Shown: positions 63,869-64,000 of the stretch, one piece after another | Layout: each line of letters starts with the position of its first letter | How positions within the stretch are numbered: position 1 is the first letter of the stretch | Source: an uncultured Alphaproteobacteria bacterium | GTDB lineage: Bacteria > Pseudomonadota > Alphaproteobacteria > RF32 > CAG-239 | Direction of reading: 5' to 3' | DNA length: 64,000 bases | NCBI GenBank assembly: GCA_944390315.1 | Contig: CALXPO010000025.1 | Coordinates: 1-64,000 of the forward strand | Program-made: the position numbers and the translations under genes | Notes under the pieces: generated by a model | Database searches by the model: none | The model's input: only the letters and a program-made list of their open reading frames with translations | What the model was told of the DNA's origin: nothing

Positions 63869-64000
63869 ATGAACAGAAAATTTCTGGCAATTTGTGTTAT
63901 GATATTTGTTTTGGGAAGCAGCTTAGCTTTTGCAATATCTCCTGCAGACTATAAAGACCGATTTGAAGTGGATATGAATGAAAATATTCCGCCGATAGAC
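63869..64000 (+). CDS. Secreted hypothetical protein, truncated by the window end
   Basis: The first 44 codons of a gene running off the window. GGGGAG lies 7 nt before ATG. The N-terminus is a signal peptide (MNRKFLAICVMIFVLGSSLAFA, so cleavage near ISPAD), followed by DYKDRFEVDMNENIPPID. Family not recognisable from this fragment. Confidence 0.7.
   Translation, partial: MNRKFLAICVMIFVLGSSLAFAISPADYKDRFEVDMNENIPPID

Overview
This window looks like an ordinary chromosomal stretch of an AT-rich, Gram-negative alphaproteobacterium. Three lines of evidence point there: a GcrA cell-cycle regulator gene; a lexA preceded by the alphaproteobacterial SOS operator (GTTC-N7-GTTC); and gene pairs usual in that class (rpiB-glyA, dnaG-rpoD, lpxA-lpxI-lpxB). 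A complete lipid A/LPS side (lpxA, lpxI, lpxB, kdsA, a PagP-like palmitoyltransferase, lolCD) shows a double-membrane envelope. A lineage of uncultured, host-associated alphaproteobacteria would fit the base composition and gene style, but that is inference.

Layout. 1-5 kb: minus-strand tetR / membrane-fusion / RND efflux operon with an AcrR-like palindrome in front. 5-8 kb: an unknown acidic protein, rpiB-glyA, then tRNA-Cys and tRNA-Asn. 8.2-12 kb: accessory stretch with a well-delimited candidate structured ncRNA, two unknown small proteins, a 144-bp repeat and a large unknown protein. 12-16.3 kb: lexA, divergent lysS, a divergent polysaccharide deacetylase and a DUF1796 protein. 16.6-22 kb: tRNA-Leu, a TPR-methyltransferase, a secreted protein, trmB and a PpiD-like chaperone. 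22-26.5 kb: tpiA, secG, pyrG, pagP-like, kdsA. 27-32.5 kb: an HExxH protein, accB-accC, a 48-residue membrane protein, yihY, fabI. 32.6-37 kb: gatCAB and greA. 37-44.4 kb: two envelope proteins, yqeY-dnaG-rpoD. 44.7-54 kb: hsp20, an EF-hand protein next to a 2137-residue autotransporter, lolD-lolC. 54-60 kb: rpmI-rplT-pheS-pheT and a DUF4139 protein. 60-64 kb: lpxB, lpxI, lpxA, gcrA and the start of a secreted protein.

Most genes are housekeeping: translation (lysS, pheST, gatCAB, rpmI-rplT, tRNAs), transcription and replication (rpoD, greA, dnaG), fatty-acid and lipid A synthesis (accBC, fabI, lpxABI, kdsA), and envelope export (lolCD, secG, ppiD).

The most unusual structure is a family of 144-bp elements, five copies (A-E), each made of up to five consecutive hairpins. 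Every copy lies between convergent genes. The right end always abuts a terminator-like hairpin, and in two copies the left end supplies the neighbouring gene's stop codon. Next most interesting are a promoter-to-terminator ncRNA candidate (about 8274-8446), phased A-tracts predicting bent DNA upstream of accB, and the autotransporter with an ankyrin-like head followed by an EF-hand protein.
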